The position numbers and the translations under genes are program-made. This document shows positions 38,365 through 47,509 of a stretch of 56,375 nucleotides of DNA, one piece after another. Origin of the DNA: Brachionus koreanus (taxonomy: Eukaryota > Rotifera > Eurotatoria > Ploima > Brachionidae). The stretch spans positions 794,425 through 850,799 of the forward strand of contig PJRA01000519.1 in NCBI GenBank assembly GCA_016987375.1. The letters run 5' to 3'. The notes beneath the pieces were generated by a model. That model was not told the DNA's origin. It did not search any database and was given only the letters and a program-made list of their open reading frames with translations. How positions within the stretch are numbered: the first letter of the stretch is position 1; each line of letters begins with the position of its first letter.

Positions 38365-39139
38365 TAATCAACCATCAAAAAACAAAGTCCTCAATCACAT
38401 GAAAGCTTTGAAAGAACTCTTTTTGTGAGTGCGCAGAGAACTCCGTTTCCAAAAGGATAATTAAAGAACTAGAAAAACTCGAGAAACAGAGGATAAGAAA
38501 AGATAGTTTGAAACCTTTATTGAATTTGAAATGGATAAGCTTTCAAAGTACGTTAAGAATTTTAAAAGTATTCTTGACAACCATTCTAGTAATTCTGGCC
38601 AATTGTTTGGCCTAGGTTTTCGATAGCCCATACACGTAAAACAACAGCCTATGAAATTCTTACATAATTAAATGGACATACTGGTTTTTACTAACGTCAT
38701 TGACAATAGATCATTTTTTTTAATTAAGGTGATCTAATAATATTTTGGTCAATTGATCCATTTAAACTGAAAAATATCATTAGAAAATCTAAACTAGACA
38801 AAATAATTGAGATTATGAAATTATGTTAATATGTAAGATTTTCGAACATTATAGAGGCAAAAAATGTTGTTGATAAATTTTTTTTTTTTTATAGCTTTGA
38901 AAAATATTTTATTTTGTTTTACTAAAAAAAAAAATCAACAACAAATAATACTAAATAAACCAGAATATAATTTTAGCTACAAAATAAACTGGAAGCTTGC
39001 TTTTTAGACATATTTATTATTGAAATTTACCTATAAAATGAATATTCATCGTTTTTGTTTGCTTAAATAAATTAATTTTAAAAAAAAATCCAGTTTAAAA
39101 ATTTGATTTGGAAAATTAATAATAATTAAATTTATAAAA
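38365..39139. other. Gene-free stretch before the protease gene
   Basis: Between the gypsy relic and the protease start. The first part (38365-38640) has normal-looking base composition and may be more of the decayed retrotransposon, but I could not align it. Confidence 0.45.
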
Positions 39140-40293
39140 ATGAACTTGACTATAATCATTTTATTAATTTTTTTCCACAATGCTTTTTCAACTTGTCCTA
39201 TTGGAAAATTTTGTGGTGACTGTGGATTAAATTTTAGTTTTCAAAAAGACCGCATTTTAGGTGGCAGTGAAGCAATTCCGCATAGTTGGCCTTCAACTGT
39301 ACGTATTATTTTCAAGTATTACTTTTTCTATAAAGCTCAGACTCGCTCTTATTCGGCTGCCTGTGGCGGTACAATAATTGACAATGACACGATAATCACT
39401 GCTGGTCATTGTTTTATAAAATACATTTATCTTGATAATGAAATATATAAAGTTGTGCCAAATAGATTTCATACAAATTATGCTTCAATGTACACTGTTT
39501 ATGCAGGTATTCATGACATAAATGAAAAATCTACTCCTCTGGAAGTGTTTTCTTTTACACAGGTAAAAATAGAAAAAAAGCTTTTAATTACTTAAGTTTC
39601 ATTTTTTTAAAAGCATCCTAATTATGATGATAAAGAATATTTAAATGATATAGGTGTTATAAGGCTAAAAAATGAGCTTGTTTTTACATCAAAAATTCAG
39701 CCTGCATGTTTACCGAATTGGACATCAACAGGGTATCCCAAGCAGAGAAATGCCGATGTTTGGACTTTAGGATGGGGTTTAAATGATGATAATAAAATGT
39801 CCGATAAACTAATGAATGTAAAAATAATTCTATATGAATTTCAAGAGTGTAGTTTATTTAGAAAAATAAAAAATTCTTCCTTACAATTATGTGCTGGCAA
39901 GTTTCTAAGAATTTTCCCTATTCAATAAAAATGTTTATTTTAGGAGATAAATTTAGTAGAAAAGATAGCTGCTTAGGAGATTCAGGAGGGCCGTTATTTA
40001 TCAAAGATATTGTCAATGGAAAAGAGAAGTTCATTTTGGTTGGTATTGTTTCCTATGGTTTAACTAATTGTGGTGCCAATTATCCAGCGTAATAATTTTA
40101 AAAAAATATTTATTTCCATTTTTAAAATTATTTCTCTTTTAGTATATACACAAAAGTTAGTTCTTATTTAGAATGGATTGATTCAATATCTAAAGAGAAA
40201 AAAAGCTTTTATTTTGAATTTAATATTGGTCTTAAATTGGAAATAAATTATATTTCTCTAGTTTTCGTATTATATTGTTTAAAAATTTTTTAA
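39140..40293 (+). CDS. Secreted trypsin-like (S1 family) serine protease, four exons
   Basis: Predicted secreted endopeptidase of 333 residues. Exons 39140-39562, 39614-39896, 39944-40088 and 40143-40293; the introns are 47-54 nt. Residues 1-17 form a signal peptide (hydrophobic, ending before STCP). The activation site is R39-ILGG. Catalytic triad: His90 (TAGHC), Asp153 (LNDIGVIRL) and Ser249 (GDSGGP). Asp243, six residues before the Ser, is the S1-pocket Asp of trypsin and predicts cleavage after Lys/Arg. Position 226 (chymotrypsin numbering), normally Gly in trypsins, is Ala284 here (NYPAIYTKV). Intron 2 begins GCAAGT, a GC-AG intron, and is needed to change frame between exons 2 and 3. 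The C-terminus has ~33 extra residues ending in a hydrophobic stretch (ISLVFVLYCLKIF). Complete and with all catalytic residues, so probably functional; the substrate is unknown. Confidence 0.92.
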
Positions 40294-40699
40294 AATAAAT
40301 TTTTTTTCATCTAGAAAATTATTTACCGCTCATAAAATTAAAATATTAAACAGAAAAATATTATAAATGAAATTAAATTTTAATTAATATTAAATATTTT
40401 AATTTTATTCTATTTCATTATATCTATTTTGATAAATTTTTGATCTCTCAAATTATCAATCAATTACTAAATATGAATCCATTCAACTATTGGGCACAAA
40501 CAACAATTATTCAAATACTGCAGCAATATTAATCTTAAAAAACTCAGCAAAAAAAAGCACAGGAAGAAAAAGTTTAAAATTTTATCTCGAGGTTTCTAAA
40601 ATACCAGTAATGGTTTATATAATCATATTCAGAAGCAAAAAACATTCATTTAACTTTTTTATTATGTTTTTATTCAATCGCTAGGCTGATAAGAAAGAC

Positions 40700-40765
40700 T
40701 GTGATCTATTCTGAGCTGCCTGGGGAATTCCCTATAACTATTTAAATAAATAAATATATAAAAAA
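40700..40765 (+). repeat. LINE-like 3' end with AAATAAATAAATA tail
   Basis: A GC-richer stretch (TGAGCTGCCTGGGGAATTCC) runs directly into TTTAAATAAATAAATATATA. The form matches the other LINE tails here, but no coding part is attached. Confidence 0.45.
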
Positions 40766-41004
40766 GCAAAAAACATTTTCTCCAATGGTCAAAAATTATC
40801 AAACATTGAAAAACATTGAAACATTCAAATAAATTTTTTTGAATATTTTTTAAAATTTTTAAAAATCAAATTGATATTATTGAAAATAGTTCTATCATTT
40901 GTTCTATCAGATTTTCGCTAATTCTTAAATGTACTTTAAATGTACTTAAATGTAAATTTCTTGAGTGATTTTTCTTTAATTTCTCAACTAAAAACCGATG
41001 TCTG

Positions 41005-41160
41005 CTTATCGAATATACGCCGAACAAACCGGACAAATTCGGAATTAAATCATGGTTGATGGTTGAATTGGAGACAAAATATATTTTAAACGGATTTTCG
41101 TATTTGGGAAAAGACTCGTTTCGTCGTATTGAGAAGCTTCTCGGTGAATATGTTATTAGA
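41005..41160 (+). pseudogene. piggyBac-type transposase fragment (52 codons)
   Basis: A stop-free frame reads EYTPNKPDKFGIKSWLMVEL, then ETKYILNGFSYLGKDSFRRI and EKLLGEYVIR. This matches the piggyBac/PGBD catalytic-domain segment 'QYMP.KP...G.K.W......YVL....YTGK' followed by 'LGE.VV..'. No transposon ends recognised; the neighbouring sequence is unrelated LINE material. A decayed internal fragment. Confidence 0.75.
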
Positions 41161-41183
41161 TATTTTTTTCAATCTAAAAGACT

Positions 41184-41248
41184 GCAGAAGCCGAGCCAAG
41201 AAGGGTCGATTGAAAGAAAAGTAAAATAAAATAAAAATAAATAAATTG
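41184..41248 (+). repeat. LINE-like 3' end with (TAAAA)n tail
   Basis: CTGCAGAAGCCGAGCCAAGA then AGGGTCGATTGAAAG runs into AAAGTAAAATAAAATAAAAATAAATAAAT. It abuts the piggyBac fragment on one side and an opposite-strand LINE on the other, so three elements meet within 300 bp. Confidence 0.5.
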
Positions 41249-41289
41249 TTTAAATAAAGTTCTCATAAAAAAATAGCATTTTTTAAAGT

Positions 41290-41965
41290 TTAAATCAAAT
41301 TCTTCGAAAAAATTTGCAAAATTTAATAAACATTGGTCCAATTGATTCTTCAATACTTCGCCTGAAATTAGTATGTTTCGCTCCAAGCTTTTCTAATAAA
41401 AAAATGTTTATTAATTTAGAGGAAAAGTATCCAAATGTATTCTCACCAAAATCATTGAATTTTTCTTTGGATGGCATAGCAAAATGACATTTTTTTCTTA
41501 GGTTCATTTGTGTTTGTTTAATTGAATGATTCCTCATAAATCCTGACTTGAGATTTGAAGGCGAATTCAATTTTAGTTAAGTTTGCTGAGTGTAATATTT
41601 AGGTCATTAAAATCATCCAATTTAGAAACATTAAACCGTATATTTAGTAGCTTATAAAGGGTATAGTAGTATGTATTTGCTAATTTTTGCAGTGCCCTTT
41701 TCGGGAAATAGATAAAATTGACATACAGTAGTCAAAGTAAGAAAGAGTAACACCAAGCAGTTTAAAGTGGTTTACAGCTTGCACTTCACTATTGCCTTTC
41801 ATTATCTCAATTGGAATTGTACAGTTTTTCTTGTTCGAGATAAACATTACTACTGTTTTGTTACAATTGATGTCTATTCGATTAAACCTTCACCATGATA
41901 TCAGCTTTTGAATATATTCATTAAAATCATTGATTAAATTTGGCAATATTTAGCTTTAATGAAAA
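41290..41965 (-). pseudogene. LINE reverse-transcriptase relic with internal deletion and frameshifts
   Basis: Reading the minus strand from 41965: NLINDFNEYIQKLISW, a stop, then FNRIDINCNKTVVMFISNKK, VQAVNHFKLLGVTL, SYFDYC and, in another frame, YFPKRALQKLANTYYYTLYK. These are in the order of the thumb and post-polymerase segments of invertebrate LINEs (W...N.L.IN..KT..M.., FKLLGVT.D, FDYC). Sequence between GVTL and SYFDYC is missing. The final ~90 codons (41570-41295: LRKKCHFAMPSKEKFNDFGE, TFGYFSSKLIN) are the element's C-terminus. Confidence 0.75.
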
Positions 41966-42159
41966 AAAAAACGGAAAGTTTGCCTTGAAGAAGAAAGTGT
42001 TCAGAGGAAATGGGAAGAGATTATTATTCAAAATTTGTTTAACTTTTTAATGTAACATATGACTTAATGTTTTAATTTACTTTATTTTTATCCTTTCTAA
42101 AGCTTTCGGGAACAGGTAAAAAATGGGGAACAGGTTTCGACTGGGTAAAATTTTCAGTG

Positions 42160-42225
42160 TAGAAGATCAAATCGATGAAGTAGCCTCTGTGTCAGTCCCA
42201 TTATCCACTAGGATAGGATAGGGTT
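42160..42225 (+). repeat. Dispersed repeat D, copy 1
   Basis: GATCAAATCGATGAAGTAGC, CTCTGTGTCAG and CATTATCCACTAGGATAG are shared with 45328-45424. Copy 1 lacks the ~55-bp middle part of copy 2. Confidence 0.7.
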
Positions 42226-42418
42226 AAAAAAAAAATTTAAGGTATAAAAAATTTTGCTAATTTGACTGTTTGCGATCAAATTTCATAAACAAAAAAATCG
42301 AAATTTTCTCCTAATTTTTATTTACTATTTTTTTAAATTTATGTTTTTATTAGATTTAAAAATAAAATAAAATTTGAAAAAAGTTGCAAAAAAATATTCT
42401 TTAAAATGCTAAAATTAA

Positions 42419-42679
42419 TTAATAACTATAACCGCCAAAGTAGCTTGAGCTGTAATATCCTGGATAGTATCCATTTTTTCGATGTTCTGCATCTCTGAAC
42501 TCATGGTAATCAATACGACCATTTCGATTGCGATCAATTAAAGAAAATTCATTTTGAGCATTATTGTAATTTGAATAATAGCTTGAATATGGATGTTTAT
42601 TTTGATAATATGATTGATATTCATTTCTATCAATTGAATGATCCATACCAGATATATTTCTGAACTTGAAATAAGACAT
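42419..42679 (-). CDS. EF-hand microprotein A (86 aa), tandem paralogue
   Basis: Single-exon small protein, probably a calcium binder. Residues 49-60 (D-R-N-R-N-G-R-I-D-Y-H-E) form a canonical EF-hand loop with Asp, Asn, Asn, Gly, Ile and Glu at positions 1, 3, 5, 6, 8 and 12. Residues ~9-20 look like a degenerate first EF-hand that keeps Asp5, Ile8 and Glu12 but has lost the first ligands. The C-terminal ~17 residues are rich in Tyr, Gly and Ser (ends GGYSY). No signal peptide or membrane segment. The start is the only ATG before the conserved FRxISGMD segment. It lies 1.65 kb from paralogue B in the same orientation, and about 71% of positions match by my count. I do not recognise a named family; a fragment of a larger calcium-binding protein with lost upstream exons is a weaker alternative. 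Confidence 0.8.
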   Translation of the reverse strand: MSYFKFRNISGMDHSIDRNEYQSYYQNKHPYSSYYSNYNNAQNEFSLIDRNRNGRIDYHEFRDAEHRKNGYYPGYYSSSYFGGYSY

Positions 42680-42967
42680 TATGTTTTACTTATAGACTTG
42701 TTTAAATTTAAATGTTTAGATTTTGAATATTTCTAATTACTGCTTGATTCTATTTATTCTTTGTGTTATTTATAGTCTTGGATGAGTAACAACGAAAGAC
42801 TGTAAATGATATAAGTAATGACGTAGGTTTTTAATATGAATAATTTCTTTAAAAAGATATTTACGCAAGCATTTTAATTTAATTATTCAATGAATGGATT
42901 CATTTAATTCTAGTTATTGATGATTAAAAAGTCGAATAATTTACTTGGTCTGGAAAAGTCAGCAATT

Positions 42968-43255
42968 ATTAGGTTGAGTCAAAAATTTTTTCACTTTTTA
43001 ACTTTTTTTAATTATTATTATTATTTTATTCAATTGACGCCTTAAGGCGATGTAAAAAAATTAAAATGTAAATAAAAATAAGACAATAAAAGAATCAAAA
43101 ATGTTTGAGCAGTTATTATTATTTTAATGTATTTCTAATGTATTATTATTAATAAAATAAACAAATAGTTAATTAATCTTCAATATGTAAACCATTATAT
43201 TCTACAGTCTATAGCCATTTATCACAGTGTGGTTTGAAGAACATTTGAGTTAGTA
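42968..43255 (-). mobile_element. Possible decayed mariner end with a LINE tail inserted
   Basis: TTAGGTTGAGTCAAAAATTT at 42970-42989 resembles the terminal repeat of mariner elements. About 210 bp inside, the minus strand of 43250-43195 reads MFFKPHCDKW..TVEYNGLHIED, similar in spacing to the transposase C-terminus of mariners. Between them sits a LINE-type tail (43014-43062). Short and broken; the opposite end was not found. Confidence 0.35.
43014..43062 (-). repeat. LINE 3' hairpin and (TAA)n tail
   Basis: Minus strand: CATCGCCTTAAGGCGTCAAT then TGAATAAAATAATAATAATA. CGCCTTAAGGCG (43038-43049) is a perfect palindrome just before the tail. Confidence 0.6.
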
Positions 43256-43259
43256 TAAT

Positions 43260-44330
43260 AAAGGAAAATTCTAATTATGACATTCGAATAACAAAATTTC
43301 AAAATTTTCATCTAAAGTGTTAATTTTATTGAAAATATTTTAGAACTAAATATTGAAAGAAATAGAAATTTAGGTTTAAAATTAATTCAATTTTCTTTAT
43401 TTTTAACATATAAAATGATTTAAATTTTTAGAAATTACCAAGATGCTAGAAAGAAATAAAAAATATCGGACAATGTGAAATTTTATACAAAATTTCCAAT
43501 ACAAAAATTTAAAAATAATTTAAAAAATATTAAAAAATTTCTTATTATATTTGAGCATAATCTTTAAATTTTGATTATAAATTTCAATATGCCTGACTGA
43601 AAAACGTTTTTCAGATCGCTGCTATTAAAAACTTCAAAAAAAAATACAACAAAATTAGATAATGTTGTTTTTTTGTAACCTTCCGAAATTTCACACGATT
43701 TATTTCCTTTGAAAGCTCCTTGCAGACTTGCAAAAAACATAAAAAAGTTTTCATTTTTTGATCTCCCAATAAAAATTTTAAGACTTGAAAATTTTATCTG
43801 GTTATTTTATTATTTTTATAGTCCTTTAAATATCTTGTTTAAAAGCCTTCCCAGTAATATCCAGTGGACGATCAGAATATTGTAAAAACAGAATGTATCT
43901 AAATCGTATATTTAATTCAAGTTTGTTGTATTTCAACTTAAAATATTTTACTAGCAATTAAAAAAAAAATTAAATTTATAATTTTTAAAGAAAAAATTTA
44001 AATCACAATCAAAAATAAAAATTTTGAAATTATATTGAAACAGAATGACGAAATTAAAATTACATAAGAATTTCTATATTTTGTCTTTGGATAAATTATC
44101 CGTATATAATATTAACTAAATTCAAGTTTTTGGCAAAGGTTATTAAAAATTTATGAAATAAAAATTAAAAAAAATTTATTTTTTTTTTTTAAATAACAAT
44201 TAGAGTTCAAAATTATATATTTGTTGCTTTATTTATTAAGAAGATAAAAGATAAATTTTTATTAAGATGCATCTAATAGAAAACTAAATATAAAAAAAAA
44301 ATCTAAAAAAATGATCTAAGCATTTAATAA
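43260..44330. other. Spacer between the two EF-hand genes
   Basis: AT-rich, with no additional EF-hand copy or other coding sequence found. Confidence 0.5.
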
Positions 44331-44591
44331 TTAATAGCTATATCCGCCATAACCATATGGACTGTAGCTTCCTGGATAATAGCCATGTTTTCTGTATTCG
44401 GCATTTCTAAATTCATAATAATCTATGCGGCCATCTCGATTTCTGTCAATTAATGAAAATTCATATTGAGAATTTCTATAGTTTGAATATGGACTAGAAA
44501 ATGGATGTGTACTTTGATAATATGCGTTATATTCATGTCTATCAATTAAATTGTCCATTCCAGAGATGTATCTAAATTTTCTGAATGACAT
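44331..44591 (-). CDS. EF-hand microprotein B (86 aa), tandem paralogue
   Basis: Same length and layout as the 42419-42679 gene. I start it at the ATG at 44591-44589 (MSFRKFRYISG), because the five codons of open frame before it begin with TTG, not ATG, and the paralogue has the matching start. The EF-hand loop is D-R-N-R-D-G-R-I-D-Y-Y-E, with Asp at position 5, the standard residue and arguably a better ligand set than in copy A. The first EF-hand is degenerate in the same way in both copies, so the loss predates the duplication. Tyr/Gly-rich tail ending GGYSY. The retained reading frame and conserved loop after duplication suggest both copies are under selection. Confidence 0.8.
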   Translation of the reverse strand: MSFRKFRYISGMDNLIDRHEYNAYYQSTHPFSSPYSNYRNSQYEFSLIDRNRDGRIDYYEFRNAEYRKHGYYPGSYSPYGYGGYSY

Positions 44592-45327
44592 ATTTTCAAA
44601 TCTCAATAAGCTTACGATTAAAATTAAAATTTGAAATTTATTCTGTTGAATTTATTTTCTTATTTACATTATTTTTTCAATTTCTTTTTATATATATTTA
44701 AGAATTTCAAAATTGGGAAATATTGCCAATAGAAATGCTTGACTAAACCAAAACAATAAAGAAAAAATGAGTAATTTTAACTAAATGAATATTACGTCAA
44801 TAAAATATCTATTTTAATTTTTTAATTCAATTATTAGTAAAATGCAAATGCTCCCTTGATAAATAATGGTAGGTCTATTTTAAATTAGTAGTAGTCAACG
44901 AGGTTCTTCAAGCAGTGATGACAGTAGACGTCCTGCTATAATAGTCTAGGACCAGTTTATTAGCAATCAAAAAATAAAGTTAAGAATGTTTAGTAAGGTT
45001 TATTTTAAATTAACTATGTTTAACCATTAATTTTTTAATAATTTATATTGAAAATGATTAAAATAACATAAAAAAAGTGAATCATAAAAACTAACACACA
45101 AGAATAAAAATTATTTAACAAAATTTCAAAAAGATTAGTCAACACAAATAAATTTTGTTAAACAAGTGAAAATGAGTTAAAAACATAAAATAGAAAAAAA
45201 AAGATTTTCTTATTTATGTTTCAAACACATAACTTAATTTATTTCCAAAAATATTTCCTCCAAAATTTTTTTCTAATCTGTTAAAAAAAATACATTTAGT
45301 TATTTTAGACTAAAAAGAGAAAAAATG

Positions 45328-45424
45328 ATCAACTTGATGCAGTAGCCTCTGTGTCAGATCGGAGCTGTTGCTCAAAAAGGTACTTGAAATTAAGATGAGC
45401 TCATCTCCATTATCCACTGGATAG
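45328..45424 (+). repeat. Dispersed repeat D, copy 2, interrupted by hAT-like MITE C2
   Basis: GATCAACTTGATGCAGTAGC, CTCTGTGTCAG and CATTATCCACTGGATAG match copy 1. The MITE begins exactly at the end of the match, so the MITE is the younger insertion. Confidence 0.7.
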
Positions 45425-45706
45425 AGGTTTTGTGAAATTTGGTACAAATTAAACAATTAGAACAAAAAAAATGCTTAAATATCTAATAACTTTTTTTCGG
45501 AAGGCTTATGATTAGTTCTATAAGTGCAACAAACTGCAACATACTTAGNNNNNNNNNNNNNNNNNNNNNNNNGCTAAGTTTGCAGAGTTTTTTCAGATTT
45601 TTCATAATAGTGCAACTTTGAATGTTGCACCATGTTGCTTTTACAGAACTTGCTTTTGACTTTTTAACATTTTGTTCTGTTCAATTGTACTAAATTTCAC
45701 AAAACC
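45425..45706. mobile_element. hAT-like MITE copy C2 (contains a 24-N gap)
   Basis: Begins AGGTTTTGTGAAATTTGGTA and ends TAAATTTCACAAAACC. Flanked by CTGGATAG (45417-45424) and CTGGATAC (45707-45714), an imperfect 8-bp duplication. 24 unknown bases at 45549-45572. Shares both ends with copy C1 and the interior, including the segment CATGTTGCTTTTACAGAACT, with the copy at the window's right edge. It sits inside another repeat (45336-45424). Confidence 0.85.
45549..45572. other. Assembly gap (24 N)
   Basis: A run of unknown bases inside the hAT-like MITE copy C2. Confidence 1.
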
Positions 45707-45714
45707 CTGGATAC

Positions 45715-47477
45715 ATATTTTTCAGCTTAACCAGGTTGTTTATGTCCTGATTGCACTAACTGTAGTTGCTGCCAATTTTTAGATATTTGTCGACATTTGG
45801 TAGCTTGTTGTCAAATCGAGTCAATTAATTTTCAAAGTCTCAGATAAAGGTCTTTCATTAGTAAAACTAAATCAAAAAAACGAAAAGCTGGTTATTGGTA
45901 TACAAAAGATTAATTTAAAAATTTTAATTTTTTTAAAATAATTTTATGTTTCTGTCACTTGAAAATAGTTCAGGAAAAATAAATTTATGCGTTTATAACA
46001 TTTTATTAAAATCACTTTATGTGTTAATAATCTTTTTTGATAAATAAAATTAAGTTATAGAATCTATATTTTTTAATCTTTTTTATGGTATTCTGATCCA
46101 AATTAAATTTAATTTTTTTTTGATTTTCTTTCAAAATTTAAGTTTTTAACTTGAATATTTGGTTAATTTTTTTTTTCTAATAAAAAATAAATCAATATTC
46201 TATTATATAATTTCATATATTTTTAACATCACTAATTTTTCTTTTTAATAATTAATTTAAGAAATGAAGTGTTAAACAATCAGTAGTCTATTTATTTTGT
46301 ATTTTATTCAATCAATAATAATTTTATACGAAATATTTTTCACATATCGATTGTAAACAGATATTAAAGGTAAATTTAAAGCATTAAATAACAACATATC
46401 ATATTGCAATCAGATAATTTCTATTAAATAACAAAATTATTTTGAATTTATTTAAGTCATAAATAGAATTGAATGACTTAAATTCAGTTTAATGTCTTTT
46501 TTTTCTAGAAAATATTGTTACATAGCTTAATCTGGTTACCTATTTTTTTTTTAAATTTTTAATTTAAGAAAATCTGGCTAATAGGTCCAAGAAAAAAACT
46601 GATTTTTTAGTAGAATAAATCAGTTTTTAAATCCTAACCCACCCGATTTGTGAAATTTTTAAATTTGTGCCATTAATAGTTTGAAAAAATTTGATTTATG
46701 TTAAGAACCGTTTTTATTGTTTGAAATTTTCAGCTTTTGAAGCTTTTCTTTGTTTATTACTTTAAATCGAACCGACTGACTCGTGGTCAAGCCACCGGTC
46801 AGCCAACATTTTTTTAGTATAATTTGTTTATTTTGTTTTTCAATTTTAATTATTTTGTTATGATTCTTTTTAGCTTTGAATTTTGGATAATGAAGATTTT
46901 AAGAGTGGCAGTTTGCTAAATTGGTTCATGGGCATGATGGGAATATCAACCCGCTTTAAGTAAGAAGAAGGAGAAGAAAGGAAGAAAAAAGGAAGAGGAG
47001 AGAAATCGATGAAGTTAGTTTAAATCTGAAGAGCTTAGATTTTTTTTGTACTAATGTGAACCATTTTTGTACAGTTAGAAAAAGAATTATATCGTTTTTA
47101 CTGTAATTTTTGTCTAAAATTTCATATTGCCTTGGCTTTTATACTTTTCCTTCAATAATTTAAAATAATAAAAGCTTTGGGTTCTTAAAAAAAATTTAAC
47201 TTATTTTCAGAAAAATATTATTAAATAAAATAATAAAATATAAAAAAATATAATAAAATTTTTCAACATTAAATCAAATTTTTTTTCTAATAATCCTCCG
47301 TTATTTCTAATGTTAATCATAATATTTAATTTTATTTTATGGTTCACTTTTTTGAGAATTTAAAAATATAAAATTTTAGTTTATATTTTGTTGTGATCGT
47401 TTTGTTAATCTAACCTTGTAAATGGTTAAGTTTTTGGAAAAATTAGACTAGATACAAAATTTATAATTAAATTTTAT
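45715..47477. other. Gene-free region upstream of the 7TM gene
   Basis: AT-rich. Apart from the polypurine tract and the short frame before it, nothing is recognised. Confidence 0.5.
46965..47010 (+). repeat. Polypurine tract
   Basis: About 42 consecutive purines (46965-47009, starting AAGAAGAAGGAGAAGAAAGG), about 0.5 kb upstream of the 7TM gene. Just before it, a short frame (46891-46962: DNEDFKSGSLLNWFMGMMG) ends at a GTAAG-like sequence. I cannot assign either to a gene. Confidence 0.5.
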
Positions 47478-47490
47478 TATTTTTTTCTAG
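47478..47490 (+). promoter_or_regulatory. Splice-acceptor-like site just upstream of the 7TM gene start
   Basis: ATTTTTTTCTAG, 19 bases before the ATG. It is either the 3' end of a 5'-UTR intron or a trans-splice acceptor. A weaker CTTCAG lies 12 bases before the PARP4 ATG (51012-51017). Confidence 0.4.
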
Positions 47491-47509
47491 ATATTAATAT
47501 TGATTATTC

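Noticed and set aside
38074..38367. 97-codon plus-strand frame
   Set aside because: Antisense shadow of the gypsy integrase relic.
40490..40684. 64-codon frame after the protease gene
   Set aside because: It opens with TTG, is low-complexity, and has no known motif. It lies before a LINE-like tail and may be unrelated transposon sequence.
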